Source: Acidobacteriota bacterium
Lineage (GTDB): Bacteria > Acidobacteriota > Vicinamibacteria > Vicinamibacterales > UBA2999
DNA: 64,000 bases
Direction of reading: 5' to 3'
Assembly (NCBI GenBank): GCA_947465645.1
Contig: CANIBQ010000013.1
Span: forward strand, 14,946 to 78,945
Part shown: piece after piece, positions 56,451 to 63,761 of the stretch
Position numbering within the stretch: position 1 is the first letter of the stretch
How the letters are laid out: each line of letters starts with the position of its first letter
Position numbers and translations under genes: made by a program
Notes under the pieces: generated by a model
Told to the model about the DNA's origin: nothing
Databases searched by the model: none
What the model saw: only the letters and a program-made list of their open reading frames with translations

Positions 56451-56473
56451 GGCCCGAGCGAAGTCGAGGGCAG
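56451..56473. repeat. half-unit of lpxK-type repeat
   Basis: The segment cccgagcgaagtcgaggg between pgk and tpiA resembles the gctcg/gtcgaggg tip of the lpxK repeat. It pairs partly with flanking gccggc/gccgg. Confidence 0.5.
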
Positions 56474-56492
56474 CCGGACCGTGGGGCTAAAT

Positions 56493-57260
56493 ATGAGAAC
56501 TCCGTTCATCGCGGGCAACTGGAAGATGTACAAGACGGTCGGCGATGCCGTGAAGTACGTCAAAGAGTTCCGCGGCCTCGTCAAAGACCTCGAGGGCGTG
56601 GAAATCGTCGTCGCTCCCCCGTTTACCGCGATCCATGCGGCGGCCGAGGCGGCGCGTAACAGCAATATCGGGATCGCGGCGCAGGACATGTTCTGGGAAC
56701 GGGAAGGCGCGTTCACCGGCGAGGTCAGCGCGCCCATGCTGCGGGAAGCCGGAGCGCAGTACGTGATCATCGGCCACTCCGAGCGCCGCACCCTGTTTGG
56801 CGAAACCGACGCGACCGTCAACCGCAAGGTCGCGGCCGCGTATGCCACGGGCCTGACGCCGATCGCGTGCATTGGCGAGACGCTCGACCAGCGCGAGCGC
56901 AACGAGACGTTCGAGGTGCTCGATCGCCAGATCAAGCAGGGGTTGGATGGCCTCACCTCGGAGCAGATCGGGCAACTGGTCATCGCCTACGAGCCCGTCT
57001 GGGCGATCGGCACCGGCCGGAATGCCACGCCGGCGCAGGCGGCCGACGCGCATGGCCACATCCGGAAGCGGCTGCGCCAGTGGTTCAGTCCCGACGCCGC
57101 CGAGCTCTGCCACGTGATTTACGGCGGCAGCGTCAAGCCCGATAACATCCGGGAACTGATCTCCCAGCCCGACGTCGACGGCGCCCTGGTGGGCGGGGCG
57201 AGCCTGGATGTGCGGGGATTTTTCGAGATCGTGGCCCGCAGCCGGGAGGCCGCGGTGTGA
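56493..57260 (+). CDS. tpiA: triose-phosphate isomerase
   Basis: The 255-residue TIM barrel has FIAGNWKMYKTVGD (Lys), IIGHSERRTLFGETD (His), VIAYEPVWAIGTGRNATP (catalytic Glu) and VIYGGSVKPDNIREL. ATG 56493 is used; GTG 56481 is possible four codons earlier. It interconverts dihydroxyacetone phosphate and glyceraldehyde-3-phosphate. Confidence 0.97.
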   Translation: MRTPFIAGNWKMYKTVGDAVKYVKEFRGLVKDLEGVEIVVAPPFTAIHAAAEAARNSNIGIAAQDMFWEREGAFTGEVSAPMLREAGAQYVIIGHSERRTLFGETDATVNRKVAAAYATGLTPIACIGETLDQRERNETFEVLDRQIKQGLDGLTSEQIGQLVIAYEPVWAIGTGRNATPAQAADAHGHIRKRLRQWFSPDAAELCHVIYGGSVKPDNIRELISQPDVDGALVGGASLDVRGFFEIVARSREAAV

Positions 57261-57263
57261 CGC

Positions 57264-57317
57264 AGCCGTACGTAGTGTCCGGCATTAGCCGTACGTAGTG
57301 TCCGGCTTTAGCCGGAC
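57264..57317. repeat. tandem repeat upstream of secG
   Basis: agccgtacgtagtgtccggc is present twice (57264-57283 and 57287-57306), the second followed by a gtccggc/gccggac hairpin (57300-57317). It belongs to the same family as the repeat inserted in the carbamoyltransferase gene. It forms the region just upstream of the secG -10 box. Confidence 0.75.
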
Positions 57318-57324
57318 CAGGCTG

Positions 57325-57330
57325 TATAAT
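57325..57330 (+). promoter_or_regulatory. -10 box upstream of secG
   Basis: TATAAT is a consensus -10 preceded by TG; the position for a -35 falls in the repeat hairpin and does not resemble TTGACA. A weak internal promoter for secG is likely. Confidence 0.5.
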
Positions 57331-57357
57331 AGGGTTTTCCCAAAGCAGGTTTAGCCG

Positions 57358-57711
57358 ATGTATTACGTGGTCGCTGGCGTATATGTGGTCGTTTGCTTCG
57401 TCCTCATGCTCGTGATCCTGCTGCAGCAGGGCAAGGGCGGGGACATTGCGAGCGCTTTTGGCGGCGGAAGCAGCCAGGCGGCGTTCGGCGCCCGGAGCGG
57501 CGCCACCGTGCTGTCGAGAGCCACCACCGTCTGCGCGATCCTCTTCATCGTCGGCGCGCTCGTGCTCGGCATCCTCGGCCAGCGTGGACCCGGCTCGGTC
57601 GTCGGCGGCCGCGCGCCGCTGTTGCCCGCGGCGGCGACAACACCAGCGGCACCGGCTGCACCGGCGCCCGCCGCGCCAGTGACGCCGGCGGCACCCGCGC
57701 CGGCAAGGTAA
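57358..57711 (+). CDS. secG: preprotein translocase subunit SecG
   Basis: The 117-residue protein has two helices separated by the conserved LLQQGKGGDIASAFGGGSSQAAFGARSG turn, with ATTVCAILFIVGALVLGIL as the second helix. The C-terminal Ala/Pro tail is longer than usual. It joins SecYE in the inner membrane to support export. It follows tpiA, a common arrangement. Confidence 0.93.
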   Translation: MYYVVAGVYVVVCFVLMLVILLQQGKGGDIASAFGGGSSQAAFGARSGATVLSRATTVCAILFIVGALVLGILGQRGPGSVVGGRAPLLPAAATTPAAPAAPAPAAPVTPAAPAPAR

Positions 57712-57721
57712 CATCGGTAGC

Positions 57722-57741
57722 CGGAGGCCTTCAGGCCTCCG
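57722..57741. terminator. hairpin after secG
   Basis: CGGAGGCC and GGCCTCCG pair around TTCA, 10 bases after the secG stop and just before tRNA-Leu. There is no T-run, so it may stabilise or process the transcript rather than terminate it. Confidence 0.45.
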
Positions 57742-57757
57742 ATCTCATCCCTCGTAC

Positions 57758-57844
57758 GCGGAAGTGGCGGAATTGGCAGACGCACCAGCTTGAGGGGCTG
57801 GCGCCCGCAAGGGCGTGAAGGTTCGAGTCCTTTCTTCCGCACCA
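57758..57844 (+). tRNA. tRNA-Leu (GAG)
   Basis: The 87-base class II tRNA has acceptor GCGGAAG/CTTCCGC, anticodon stem CCAGC/GCTGG with loop TTGAGGG (GAG), a variable arm CGCCCGCAAGGGCG, and encoded CCA. A second copy of its 3' half lies at 60722-60781, so it was used as an attachment site. Confidence 0.95.
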
Positions 57845-57880
57845 TCTTTAGATTCAACCAGTTACATCTGAATCTGATGG

Positions 57881-57916
57881 CACAACAGAGGCGCCCGCGA
57901 GGGCGCCTTTGTTGTG
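57881..57916. terminator. strong terminator after tRNA-Leu
   Basis: Sixteen-base arms (57881-57896 and 57901-57916) pair with one mismatch around gcga; the core is AGGCGCCC/GGGCGCCT with a T-rich right flank. This should terminate transcription of the gapA-secG-tRNA run and possibly of the other strand. Confidence 0.8.
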
Positions 57917-57969
57917 TTTGTGCGAATGACCTGGGCTTGCCGCGATCGTTCAGCGGCATAATCGCCGCG

Positions 57970-59952
57970 ATGCCGATCCGGTCGTCGAACGCCTACTACG
58001 CCGCAGACGTCGCGGCGCTGGTCGGTGCGTCGCCAGAAGAAGTCATCGGCGCCCTTGTTACCAACAGCAGCTTCTCCGTAGAGCCCGCCCAGCGGGATGC
58101 CTGGCTTCTTCAAATCACCATCCTGCAATCCGCTTTCGTCGGGGTAGACGGCACGATCTTCCTGGAGTTCGTCGTGCCCCGCATCGGCAGCCGCCTCGAC
58201 GTCGTCCTGATCTCCGGCCCCGCCATCTTCGCCATCGAGTTCAAGGTCGGCGAATCGGACTACCGTCGAGCCGATGTCAATCAGGTCTGGGACTACGCGT
58301 TGGACCTGAAGAACTTCCACAAAGGCAGCCACGACGCCCCCATCATCCCGATCCTGGTCGCAACCGAGGCCCCGTCGTCTGACGCGATCTTGCCAGTCCC
58401 GCACGCGGACGGCGTCTATCCGCCCACCCGGTGCAACGCCGAAGGACTGGCGCACCTGATCACGGAAGGCCTCGCCCGCGCGGCAGGACGGCCGCTCGAT
58501 GCCATCGCGTGGGACGAGTCGCCATATCAGCCCACCCCCACCATCATCGAGGCCGCGCAGGCGCTCTACTCGCAACACTCCGTCGAGGCAATCGCCCGCC
58601 ACGATGCGGGCGCTCGTAATCTCAGGGTCACGTCGCAACGCGTCGAAGACCTGATCGACGATGCACGGCAACGCGGGCACAAGATCATAGTGTTCGTCAC
58701 GGGCGTGCCCGGTGCGGGCAAGACGTTGGTCGGTCTCAATGTCGCCACGAAGAAGCGCGATAGCGCGCAGCCCACGCATGCGGTGTTCCTCTCCGGCAAC
58801 GGGCCCCTGGTAGCAGTGCTTCGAGAGGCGCTGACGCGCGATGAAGTCACACGCCTTCGTAGACGAGGCGACAACACGCGACGGGGAGTCGTGGGACAAG
58901 CCGTGCAGGCGTTCATCCAGAACGTGCATCACTTTCGGGATGACGGGCTGCGGAACCAGGAGGCGCCTGACGATCACGTCGTCATTTTCGACGAAGCGCA
59001 ACGGGCGTGGAACCTCCGGAAGACTGCGGACTTCATGCTGAGGAGAAAGAAGCGCCCGGGTTTCACGCAGTCCGAACCGGAATTCCTCATCTCCTATCTG
59101 GACCGCCATGTGGATTGGGCGGTGGTGGTCTGCCTCGTTGGCGGTGGTCAGGAGATCAACGACGGCGAAGCTGGCATTTCGGCGTGGCTGGATGCCGTAC
59201 GTGAGAAGTTTCCCGGCTGGCACGCGTACGTACCCCCCGATCTCACGGACAGCGAGTACGCGGCCGGTCATGCGCTCGACACACTGGCGGGGAGAGCGAA
59301 TGTCGTAAGAGACGACAGCCTCCATCTCGCCGTGTCGATGCGGTCGTTCCGAGCCGAGACGGTATCGCATTTTGTGAAAGCGGTACTGGACTGCGAGGCC
59401 CGACAGGCGAGCGAACTGCTCGCGCAGTTGTGCGATCGATACCCCATCGCGCTCACCCGCGACTTACAGCGAGCCAAGCGGTGGATTCGGGAGCACGCCC
59501 GAGGCTCAGAACGGTACGGCATGGTCGCGTCCTCCGGGGCCCAACGCCTCAAGCCGCACGCCATCGACGTCCGAGTGGAGATCAACCCGGTCCACTGGTT
59601 TCTGAACGACGCGGACGACACGCGGTCCAGCTGGTACCTCGAAGACGCCGCCACCGAGTTTCAAATACAGGGGCTCGAACTCGACTGGGTCTGCATGACG
59701 TGGGATGCCGACCTCCGGTTCGCGCAGTCGGATTGGAGCTACAACGCGTTCCGCGGAAGCAGATGGACGTCCGTGCACAAGCCGGACCGTCAGCAGTACC
59801 TACGGAATGCCTACCGGGTACTGCTCACGCGGGCACGACAGGGCATGGTCATCTTCGTGCCGCAAGGGGATGACCTCGACGCCACACGAACGCCCGACTA
59901 CTACGATTCCACGTTCGCGTATCTGTCAGATCTCGGGATGCCCGTGCTCTAG
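57970..59952 (+). CDS. PD-(D/E)xK nuclease fused to DUF2075-type SF1 helicase
   Basis: The 660-residue protein has, at residues ~74-94, RLDVVLISGPAIFAIEFKVG, the D...ExK core of a PD-(D/E)xK nuclease. A P-loop VTGVPGAGKTLVGLNVA (~243) and a Walker B VVIFDEAQRAW (~338) start a DUF2075-type helicase, with LVGGGQEIND, LAVSMRSFRAE and VLLTRARQGMVIFVP (~616), the SF1 motif VI. It likely acts on DNA or RNA with ATP. ATG 57970 is preferred to the frame crossing the terminator. It is the main cargo between two tRNA-Leu 3' copies, next to a toxin-antitoxin pair, so a defence role is plausible but unproven. Confidence 0.8.
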   Translation: MPIRSSNAYYAADVAALVGASPEEVIGALVTNSSFSVEPAQRDAWLLQITILQSAFVGVDGTIFLEFVVPRIGSRLDVVLISGPAIFAIEFKVGESDYRRADVNQVWDYALDLKNFHKGSHDAPIIPILVATEAPSSDAILPVPHADGVYPPTRCNAEGLAHLITEGLARAAGRPLDAIAWDESPYQPTPTIIEAAQALYSQHSVEAIARHDAGARNLRVTSQRVEDLIDDARQRGHKIIVFVTGVPGAGKTLVGLNVATKKRDSAQPTHAVFLSGNGPLVAVLREALTRDEVTRLRRRGDNTRRGVVGQAVQAFIQNVHHFRDDGLRNQEAPDDHVVIFDEAQRAWNLRKTADFMLRRKKRPGFTQSEPEFLISYLDRHVDWAVVVCLVGGGQEINDGEAGISAWLDAVREKFPGWHAYVPPDLTDSEYAAGHALDTLAGRANVVRDDSLHLAVSMRSFRAETVSHFVKAVLDCEARQASELLAQLCDRYPIALTRDLQRAKRWIREHARGSERYGMVASSGAQRLKPHAIDVRVEINPVHWFLNDADDTRSSWYLEDAATEFQIQGLELDWVCMTWDADLRFAQSDWSYNAFRGSRWTSVHKPDRQQYLRNAYRVLLTRARQGMVIFVPQGDDLDATRTPDYYDSTFAYLSDLGMPVL

Positions 59953-59964
59953 GGCACGGTCGAG

Positions 59965-60291
59965 TCACACGATCTCGATGAGCGTCTCACCCCGCTCGAA
60001 TGCGGCGACAATGGCCGGCAGTTCGGCTTCCACCCGAGCGAGCACCGTGGCACGTCGGGTATTGCCCATTCGCAGCCACACAACGGCAGGCCCCTCAGCC
60101 AACAGTCGTCGAATGGCGAAGTCCTCATCCTTGGTCACGATGGCGGCTCCGACACTGGCGGCGTAGTCACAGATCGCAGCGTCGGATGCCGAGGCCATGC
60201 CGCGGTCGGCCACGTGCTCGGCGGCGTGTCCAAGGCTTTCGAGTCGACGCGCCAGCGCAGGCGGCAGCTGCGCGTCAACGACGAAGCGCAT
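59965..60291 (-). CDS. DUF5615 PIN-like toxin candidate
   Basis: The 108-residue protein begins RFVVDAQLPPALARRLESLG with the first PIN-type Asp, has AAEHVADRG and AAIVTKDEDFA (DxDF), typical of DUF5615. Such proteins are the toxin partners of DUF433 proteins. Its ATG is directly adjacent to the DUF433 stop. Confidence 0.88.
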   Translation of the reverse strand: MRFVVDAQLPPALARRLESLGHAAEHVADRGMASASDAAICDYAASVGAAIVTKDEDFAIRRLLAEGPAVVWLRMGNTRRATVLARVEAELPAIVAAFERGETLIEIV

Positions 60292-60516
60292 TTACGCGCT
60301 CCGCAGGACGGGGTGGTCGTTCTGCCGCGCGGCGAACGAGAGCACCGCGGCGATATCCTCAGATTCCAGGTAGGGGTAGTCGGCGAGGATCTCCTCGTGG
60401 GTCGCACCGGCCGCCAGGAGTTCGAGCACGTCCTTCACACGAATGCGAAGACCCCGAATGCAGGGGCGCCCTCCGCACACGGCGGGATCGACGGTAATTC
60501 GATCGAGTGCGCTCAT
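60292..60516 (-). CDS. DUF433 antitoxin candidate
   Basis: The 74-residue protein, MSALDRITVDPAVCGGRPCI..., has the DUF433 opening, then VLELLAAGATHEEILADYPYLE, a helix-turn-helix-like part. ATG 60516 has GGAGG a few bases upstream. It precedes the DUF5615 gene with no gap, as expected for an antitoxin. Confidence 0.88.
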   Translation of the reverse strand: MSALDRITVDPAVCGGRPCIRGLRIRVKDVLELLAAGATHEEILADYPYLESEDIAAVLSFAARQNDHPVLRSA

Positions 60517-60721
60517 CTCGGCCTCCATTGGCTGTCTCTCGCTGACGCCCATTCTACCGTGTGCGGAGGCCAGACTCAGGAGCGTGGTCACACCTCGCCT
60601 GGCCCCCTTGCCGTGTGCGAATTTGTGCGAATAGAATCGTCGCCGGCGTTCACGTCTGCACGCATCAGTGCAGGATCCGTCAGGAGAATACGCGTCAGTT
60701 CACGTCAGTACGGGACTTCGG
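60517..60721. other. intergenic region between antitoxin and tRNA-Leu 3' copy
   Basis: No gene is supported. It contains the antitoxin upstream region and short repeats (cacgtct/cacgtcag) near 60665-60712. No integrase gene is present. Confidence 0.4.
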
Positions 60722-60781
60722 CCAGCTTGAGGGGCTGGCGGTAGCAATACCGTAGGGGTTCGAGTCCCCTCTTCCGCACCA
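60722..60781 (+). repeat. tRNA-Leu 3'-half copy, distal attachment site
   Basis: The 19-base anticodon arm (ccagcttgaggggctggcg) is identical to 57785-57803. The variable arm differs, but the T-arm gttcgagtcc and acceptor cttccgcacca are again shared. The 5' half is missing. It marks the right end of the 2.9-kb segment. Confidence 0.85.
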
Positions 60782-60812
60782 ACAACTTACGGCTATTATT
60801 GGCAACAGAACG

Positions 60813-60839
60813 TGGTCAATTGGTCAAGTCTTTGGTCAA
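60813..60839. repeat. three TGGTCAA direct repeats
   Basis: TGGTCAA occurs at 60813, 60821 and 60833, right after the tRNA-Leu copy. Short repeats at this place may be binding sites for an integrase or excisionase now lost. Confidence 0.5.
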
Positions 60840-60952
60840 GTGATGCGGGTTCTGGAGGCCCTTTTGACGCCTGCTTGCCAAAGAGTCGGGCTCGCTGACG
60901 ATCGTTCTGTCTCGGCTGCTCCGCCCCGCCACGAACAGCTCACCCCTATATA

Positions 60953-61038
60953 CGGCTGGATATGGCTGAATTTATGGCTGGCACCGGGGGTATAAAATGG
61001 TTTAGTTTATGGCTGGATATGGCTGGACTTGTGGCTGA
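60953..61038. repeat. TATGGCTG repeats at the fic start
   Basis: CGGCTG/TGGCTG units occur six times: near 60953, 60962, 60974, 61009, 61019 and 61031. They overlap the possible Fic start codons. They may be an operator or just a low-complexity expansion. Confidence 0.55.
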
Positions 61039-62089
61039 CACCCTCAACACAAAGACCGTGGTCATCGAGCCAGAGATGCTCGACATCATCGCCGAACTGG
61101 ACGAGTTCAAAGGTGCCTGGCGCGCGCTGAGCACGCTGGCGCCCGAGCGCCTGTCCGCCTTGCGGCGCGTAGCGACAATCGAGAGCATCGGGTCGTCGAC
61201 GCGTATCGAGGGCAGCAAGCTGTCGGATCAAGACGTCGAGAAGATCCTCTCCAACGTCGAAATACGGTCTTTCGAGACGCGGGACGAACAGGAGGTCGCG
61301 GGTTACGCCGGCGTCATGGAGACCATCTTCGCCTCATGGTCCGTCCTGCCGCTCACGGAGAACCACGTCCGGCAACTCCATCGCGACTTGCTACGTTACT
61401 CGTCCAAAGACGAACGGCATCGTGGCGACTACAAGAAACTGGACAACCACGTCGAGGCCTTCGACTCCAAAGGCAAGAGTGTTGGGATTGTGTTTCAGAC
61501 GGCAAGTCCGTTTGACACGCCGCGCCTGGTGGCGGAACTGATCGAGTGGACGACGGAAGCTTTATCAAACCGCACCCTGCATCCGCTGCTGGTCATTGCC
61601 GTCTTCGTCGTCGTCTTTCTTGACATTCATCCGTTTCAGGATGGTAACGGCCGCCTGTCACGCGCGCTGACGACGCTGCTGCTGCTCAGAGCCGGGTATG
61701 CCTATGCGCCGTACAGCTCGCTCGAAAGCATCATTGAGCAGAGCGAGGATAGCTACTATCTGGCGCTGCGCCGGACTCAGAAGACCACGCGCTCGAAGAA
61801 ACCGGACTGGCAGCCGTGGATCATGTTCTTTCTGCGTGCGCTCCAGCAGCAAAAGCGCCGCCTGGAATCTAAGGTTGAACGGGAGAAGAAGATACTGGGA
61901 GAGCTTTCCGAACTTTCCTTGCGTATTTACGAACTGGCGAAGGAACGGGGACAGATCAAGGTCGAAGACGTCATCCGCGCGACAGGCGCTGCCCGCGGGA
62001 CGGTCAAGGATCATCTGAATCGGCTGATCAAGAACGGCTATCTCGTGCAGCACGGCAAGGGGAAGGGAACATGGTATTCCCTGCTCTGA
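60962..62089 (+). CDS. Fic family protein
   Basis: The 375-residue protein has HPFQDGNGRLSRALTTLL (~222), the complete Fic motif HPFxxGNGRxxR for AMPylation, and an N-terminal inhibitory motif GSSTRIEGSKLS (~77, S/TxxxEG), so it should be autoinhibited in cis. The C-terminal ~80 residues form a winged helix (GAARGTVKDHLNRLIKNGYL). Starts at 60962, 60974 or 61019 are possible because of the TATGGCTG repeats. The target is unknown. Confidence 0.92.
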   Translation: MAEFMAGTGGIKWFSLWLDMAGLVADTLNTKTVVIEPEMLDIIAELDEFKGAWRALSTLAPERLSALRRVATIESIGSSTRIEGSKLSDQDVEKILSNVEIRSFETRDEQEVAGYAGVMETIFASWSVLPLTENHVRQLHRDLLRYSSKDERHRGDYKKLDNHVEAFDSKGKSVGIVFQTASPFDTPRLVAELIEWTTEALSNRTLHPLLVIAVFVVVFLDIHPFQDGNGRLSRALTTLLLLRAGYAYAPYSSLESIIEQSEDSYYLALRRTQKTTRSKKPDWQPWIMFFLRALQQQKRRLESKVEREKKILGELSELSLRIYELAKERGQIKVEDVIRATGAARGTVKDHLNRLIKNGYLVQHGKGKGTWYSLL

Positions 62090-62373
62090 GGCGATCCGCG
62101 CGCCCTGGTTGTCAACTGTTGTCAAGAATCTCAATCGCAGCGCCATCAGTTGCCACTGCTCAAATATGGCAAACGAACCAGCCAGGAATGCTGGCAGCAT
62201 CAACCATCGCTGTTCCTGGAGCGATGATGGTGCCAAGATGTGCGGACGCACCAGCTTGCACTGTCCATCGATGGCTCAATCCCGCTCCCAAACCACGCTC
62301 CACATCGTTCACACCCGCGCGTCTCGTGGTCGAGGCGGTGTCAGCCGCCCGGCTGGCCTGTCGGCATCTGCAT
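62090..62373. other. intergenic region after fic
   Basis: These 284 bases hold no convincing gene. tgtcaa repeats lie near 62110. No terminator is clear between the convergent genes. Confidence 0.4.
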
Positions 62374-63387
62374 CTACGAAAATTCGTCCGCCAACTGCAG
62401 CAGCGCGCGTGACGGAGGCCCGTAGCTCACAAGCCTCACGTCGATGCCCAGCTCCGCCGCCTGCTGGATGGCCCTGCGCATGGCTCGGTCGATCCAGTTG
62501 TCGTCGTTACCAAACGCTCCCCCGCCAAGCCTGGTCAGCAGAACGATGTTCGTCCCGCCGCGCTGCGCGTTGTCCACCGCAGCCCAGAGCGTGGCTTCAT
62601 ACGCAGACTCCAACACCAGCGATGCAAAGGATTGCCACTGGGCGCGCGGCACGCGGCTGTAGGACACGGGAAGCGCAGAACAGAATGCTTGCGAGACCAT
62701 TGATGGGTCGGCGCTGTCGCCGTCGGTGACCTCCACGTCGCGATGCACGCCAATGCGCAGCATGCCGCGCAACGTATCTGTCTGTTCGGGCTTCAGCGAG
62801 GCAAGATGCCTCGTGATTGCGTCGAGTCCGGCATGCGTGCACAGCGCATATCCGTTGCGCATGGTCCACAGGGCGTCAACCGACTCACCCAGGGCCTTGC
62901 CTAGCGCTGCGCCGAGGTCAGCGAGTCCGTCGAGTTGTCGCTCGCTCGTCTGGCCGACGCCGTCTCCGATCGGCACGAAGTAGTTGCGGTAGATCGTGGC
63001 GGCGCCGGCCGCCATCGCACACGCAGGCCCCTGGGTTCCGTCGTGTTGATAGCGCGTCACCCCGTGTTCCGGTGTCACCTCAGGCGAGACCATCTCCAGC
63101 AGGTTGAACTGCGAGGCGACCTGGAACAGCGCACCGGCATATTCCGGCAATTGGTGCAGGCGGCGGACGTCTCCGGTCACGACCCGTACCTTGATGCGGC
63201 CCGACGGGCCACCACCGGAGCGTACACGCTCGCGCAACGTCCGCAGGGGCACGAGTTCAAGCGCTCCGATTGCGTAGCTCTTGCCGTTGACGCGGGATCG
63301 CAGCCGGCCGCCGTCGACTTCGAGCCGCTCACGAGTGACGTCGTAATCTGTCTCGCGAAACCCGGTCAGACGCTCGAACCAGTCCAT
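62374..63387 (-). CDS. unassigned protein with macro-domain-like tail
   Basis: The 337-residue protein begins MDWFERLTGFRETDYDVTR. The N-terminal ~230 residues have ASQFNLLEMVSPEVTPEHG and QGPACAMAAGAATIYRNYF. Around residues 285-305 comes IVLLTRLGGGAFGNDDNWID, which resembles the G-G-x-FGN loop of macro domains that bind or cleave ADP-ribose. The resemblance is limited to that part. No homologue can be named. It lies between fic and higBA and is oriented away from higB. Confidence 0.5.
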   Translation of the reverse strand: MDWFERLTGFRETDYDVTRERLEVDGGRLRSRVNGKSYAIGALELVPLRTLRERVRSGGGPSGRIKVRVVTGDVRRLHQLPEYAGALFQVASQFNLLEMVSPEVTPEHGVTRYQHDGTQGPACAMAAGAATIYRNYFVPIGDGVGQTSERQLDGLADLGAALGKALGESVDALWTMRNGYALCTHAGLDAITRHLASLKPEQTDTLRGMLRIGVHRDVEVTDGDSADPSMVSQAFCSALPVSYSRVPRAQWQSFASLVLESAYEATLWAAVDNAQRGGTNIVLLTRLGGGAFGNDDNWIDRAMRRAIQQAAELGIDVRLVSYGPPSRALLQLADEFS

Positions 63388-63427
63388 CAGCCCCCTTCAG
63401 TGTTGCCAGGTCAGGACGACGTCCTCA

Positions 63428-63456
63428 TTGACTACTGTAGCCCGTAACGTTACAGT
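63428..63456 (+). promoter_or_regulatory. higBA promoter with overlapping operator
   Basis: TTGACT (63428-63433) and TACAGT (63451-63456) have a 17-base spacer. ACTGTA (63434-63439) and TACAGT (63451-63456) form an inverted repeat, and GTAACGTTAC (63444-63453) is a perfect palindrome. The -10 box is thus inside the operator, as expected for autorepression by HigA. Transcription would start near the ATG at 63463. Confidence 0.75.
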
Positions 63457-63462
63457 CTTTAC

Positions 63463-63747
63463 ATGCGGGTCCGGAGCATTGCGCACAAGGGCCTGCGCCG
63501 CCTGTGCGAGGAGAATTCCTCGAAGGGCCTGAACGCGGACACGGTGGACAAGCTCCGCAAGATGCTCTCCTTCCTCGATGCGATGCAGGACCCCGAAGAG
63601 CTTCGCGCACTTCCCTTGTGGAAAGCCCACGCTCTGACCGGCGACCGCAAAGGGACATGGAGCCTGCATGTGACCCGCAACTGGCGGATGACGTTCCGGA
63701 TCGACGACGGCGAGATCGTCGACCTGAGCCTTGAGGACTACCACTGA
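63463..63747 (+). CDS. higB: HigB-type toxin (RelE/ParE superfamily)
   Basis: The 94-residue protein has HKGLRRLCEENSSKGLNADT, LRALPLWKAHALTGDRKGTWSLHVTRNWRMTF and DLSLEDYH, the standard order of HigB-like mRNA interferases with the toxin gene first. It sits 14 bases before higA. The promoter predicts a leader of few or no bases. Confidence 0.93.
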   Translation: MRVRSIAHKGLRRLCEENSSKGLNADTVDKLRKMLSFLDAMQDPEELRALPLWKAHALTGDRKGTWSLHVTRNWRMTFRIDDGEIVDLSLEDYH

Positions 63748-63761
63748 AAGGGAGCATGACC

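Noticed and set aside
57862..59370. 502-residue minus-strand frame over the nuclease-helicase
   Set aside because: Antisense shadow; crosses the terminator and has no motif.
60953..61038. Possible CRISPR array
   Set aside because: Units are only ~8 bases with irregular short spacing and no cas genes; not CRISPR.
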